DNA of 64,000 bases. Source: Hyaloperonospora brassicae. Lineage: Eukaryota > Oomycota > Peronosporomycetes > Peronosporales > Peronosporaceae. Below the pieces are notes generated by a model. It was given only the letters and a program-made list of their open reading frames with translations, did no database searches and had not been told where the DNA came from. A program made the position numbers and the translations under genes. The DNA lies in assembly GCA_947650285.1 (NCBI GenBank), contig CANTFL010001446.1, forward strand, positions 416,001 through 480,000, written 5' to 3'. This document shows positions 62,950-64,000 of this stretch, piece after piece; positions within the stretch are counted from its first letter, which is position 1; the number at the start of each line of letters is the position of its first letter.

Positions 62950-64000
62950 TTTGTGAGCAGTTTTGACGCTGGAATTCCAGCAGACCAGTGCAAAAAGGTT
63001 GCGCGAAGGTCGCTACAAGACGAGTCAGTCGAGGTGGTGGTTGTTCATCTTCAAGAGACGGTATCGAGATCAGTTTGCCGCCTCTGCCATTGCTGTCGCT
63101 ACGAGACGGTAGAGAAGACGCGTGTTGGACATGTACAAATAGTAGTCTGCATATAGTCCAGTGGAAGCACATTCGTCAAATCAAGGCAGAATTGGAAGGT
63201 CACGGCTTTTTCGTAAAGCCGCGCTGTACCAGTCGATCGACTACGTGTCGAACCGGATGATGATGATGACGACGACGGCAGCTACAACTTCGTGGACAAT
63301 GAAGATAGTCAGCTTCCGTCGATGCGACGTCGATACCGAGAGTTGTTCTGGGTGGTGGGATGTACTGATAGCAGTAGGTATTGTGTGAACGACCGTAGCA
63401 GACGTGTTTTTTCTCATCACTACAACGCGTCAGAAAATATGCAGACACGACCCGAACAGCAGCGAATATGCAAACGATGCGGGCCATCCGAGCTTGTTCT
63501 TGCACTTGTTTTGCAAACGTTGCATGTATTATGGCGATTACTACTTGTGGGCGCAGGCGATAGTACCCGGCAGGTTACAGTAGAATAGACGGCAGGTGTT
63601 GTTCCTATCGGCTGCAAAATATGGTCTATCAGGCATCGAGTTTTTGTCCCCTTCGTCACGGCCACGGTCCTTCCTTACAGTCGATCGACCATAAGCCAGT
63701 TCAAATTCTGAGCAGCATGGCATTATGAAAGCAAATGCAAGGTAGATCTTCATAGTCTTCAAGCCATTTCTGCCGAAGGTTTTGCACGCGATACCGCGCA
63801 CGTTCGCTTTTCGATACCAGGAAGTCATTTATGCTCATACCTTTGACACAAATGACCGACATGCAACCTGTCTCAACTCCTATACCCATCACGCAGCAGG
63901 TGCGAGTTATGTTGCCAGCTAGTGATCTTTCGAGACGCAGGTCTAATATGTGAGGTCCAAGAAAAACGTGATTTATTGTATATGTGATGTACAAAAAGAC
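62950..64000. other. end of window, no supported gene
   Basis: A plus frame near 63,230-63,360 would encode an acidic run (aspartates followed by GSYNFVDNEDSQLPSMRRRY), which could be an exon of a gene I cannot delimit. After 63,600 the sequence is more AT-rich with only short frames. Confidence 0.4.

Noticed and set aside
1..64000. CRISPR array, prophage or operon structure
   Set aside because: No regularly spaced direct repeats, no ribosome-binding sites, and genes are spliced; the window is eukaryotic.

Overview
The window looks like a nuclear contig from an oomycete, most likely the Phytophthora/downy-mildew group (Peronosporales). Evidence: compact genes with short GT-AG introns (about 80-270 bp), a set of eukaryotic housekeeping proteins, an oomycete-style expanded 'hypothetical' family (45.2-46.5 kb), an initiator-like core promoter before RPC9, and chromodomain Ty3/gypsy elements. 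This is inference; no species is claimed.

Layout. (1) 1-7.6 kb is AT-rich, gene-poor repeat debris holding a decayed pogo/Tigger-type DDE transposase (5.3-7.0 kb). (2) 7.6-10.9 kb is a small gene island: a five-exon SLD5 gene (GINS replicative helicase complex) and a divergent membrane protein. (3) 10.9-34.5 kb is a nested transposon region. It contains a minus-strand host gene broken by a 1,069-bp hAT element (8-bp target duplication) and by a solo LTR (5-bp duplication). It also holds an inverted pair of LTR-like arms, an old decayed Ty3/gypsy copy (16.7-23.2 kb, plus strand), another solo LTR (23.7-24.1 kb), and a structurally complete chromodomain Ty3/gypsy element of 7,992 bp (24,396-32,387, minus strand) with 5-bp duplication, PBS and PPT. 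(4) 34.6-63 kb is a gene-dense block, partly interrupted by a 2.5-kb empty stretch at 36.8-39.3 kb. Its genes are a tyrosine phosphatase, an Nnf1/PMF1-like kinetochore protein, ARV1, a TMEM230 homologue, a NIPA-type Mg2+ transporter, an oomycete family protein, a tail-anchored protein, a HisI-HisE histidine-biosynthesis enzyme, QCR9, a disordered nuclear-type protein, RPC9, an RBM39-like splicing factor, a PDAP1-SAP fusion, TXNDC9/PLP3, a DUF1764 protein, RAB11, RPB8 and a Pet100-like assembly factor.

The gene block is a housekeeping neighbourhood (transcription: RPC9, RPB8, RBM39; replication/segregation: SLD5, Nnf1; membrane and lipid: ARV1, NIPA, TMEM230, RAB11; respiratory chain: QCR9, Pet100-like). 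Genes are independent units, often divergent or convergent; no operon logic is seen.

Most unusual signal: the complete gypsy element (LTRs, gag, pol and an extra antisense reading frame) is a near-continuous chain of short perfect stem-loops, far denser than chance. It also carries a long antisense reading frame that overlaps the chromodomain end of pol. The older gypsy copy has an open antisense frame at the same place, and both elements share an unusual primer-binding site. Exon boundaries were set by eye from frame, splice dinucleotides and family similarity, and may be off by a base in places.
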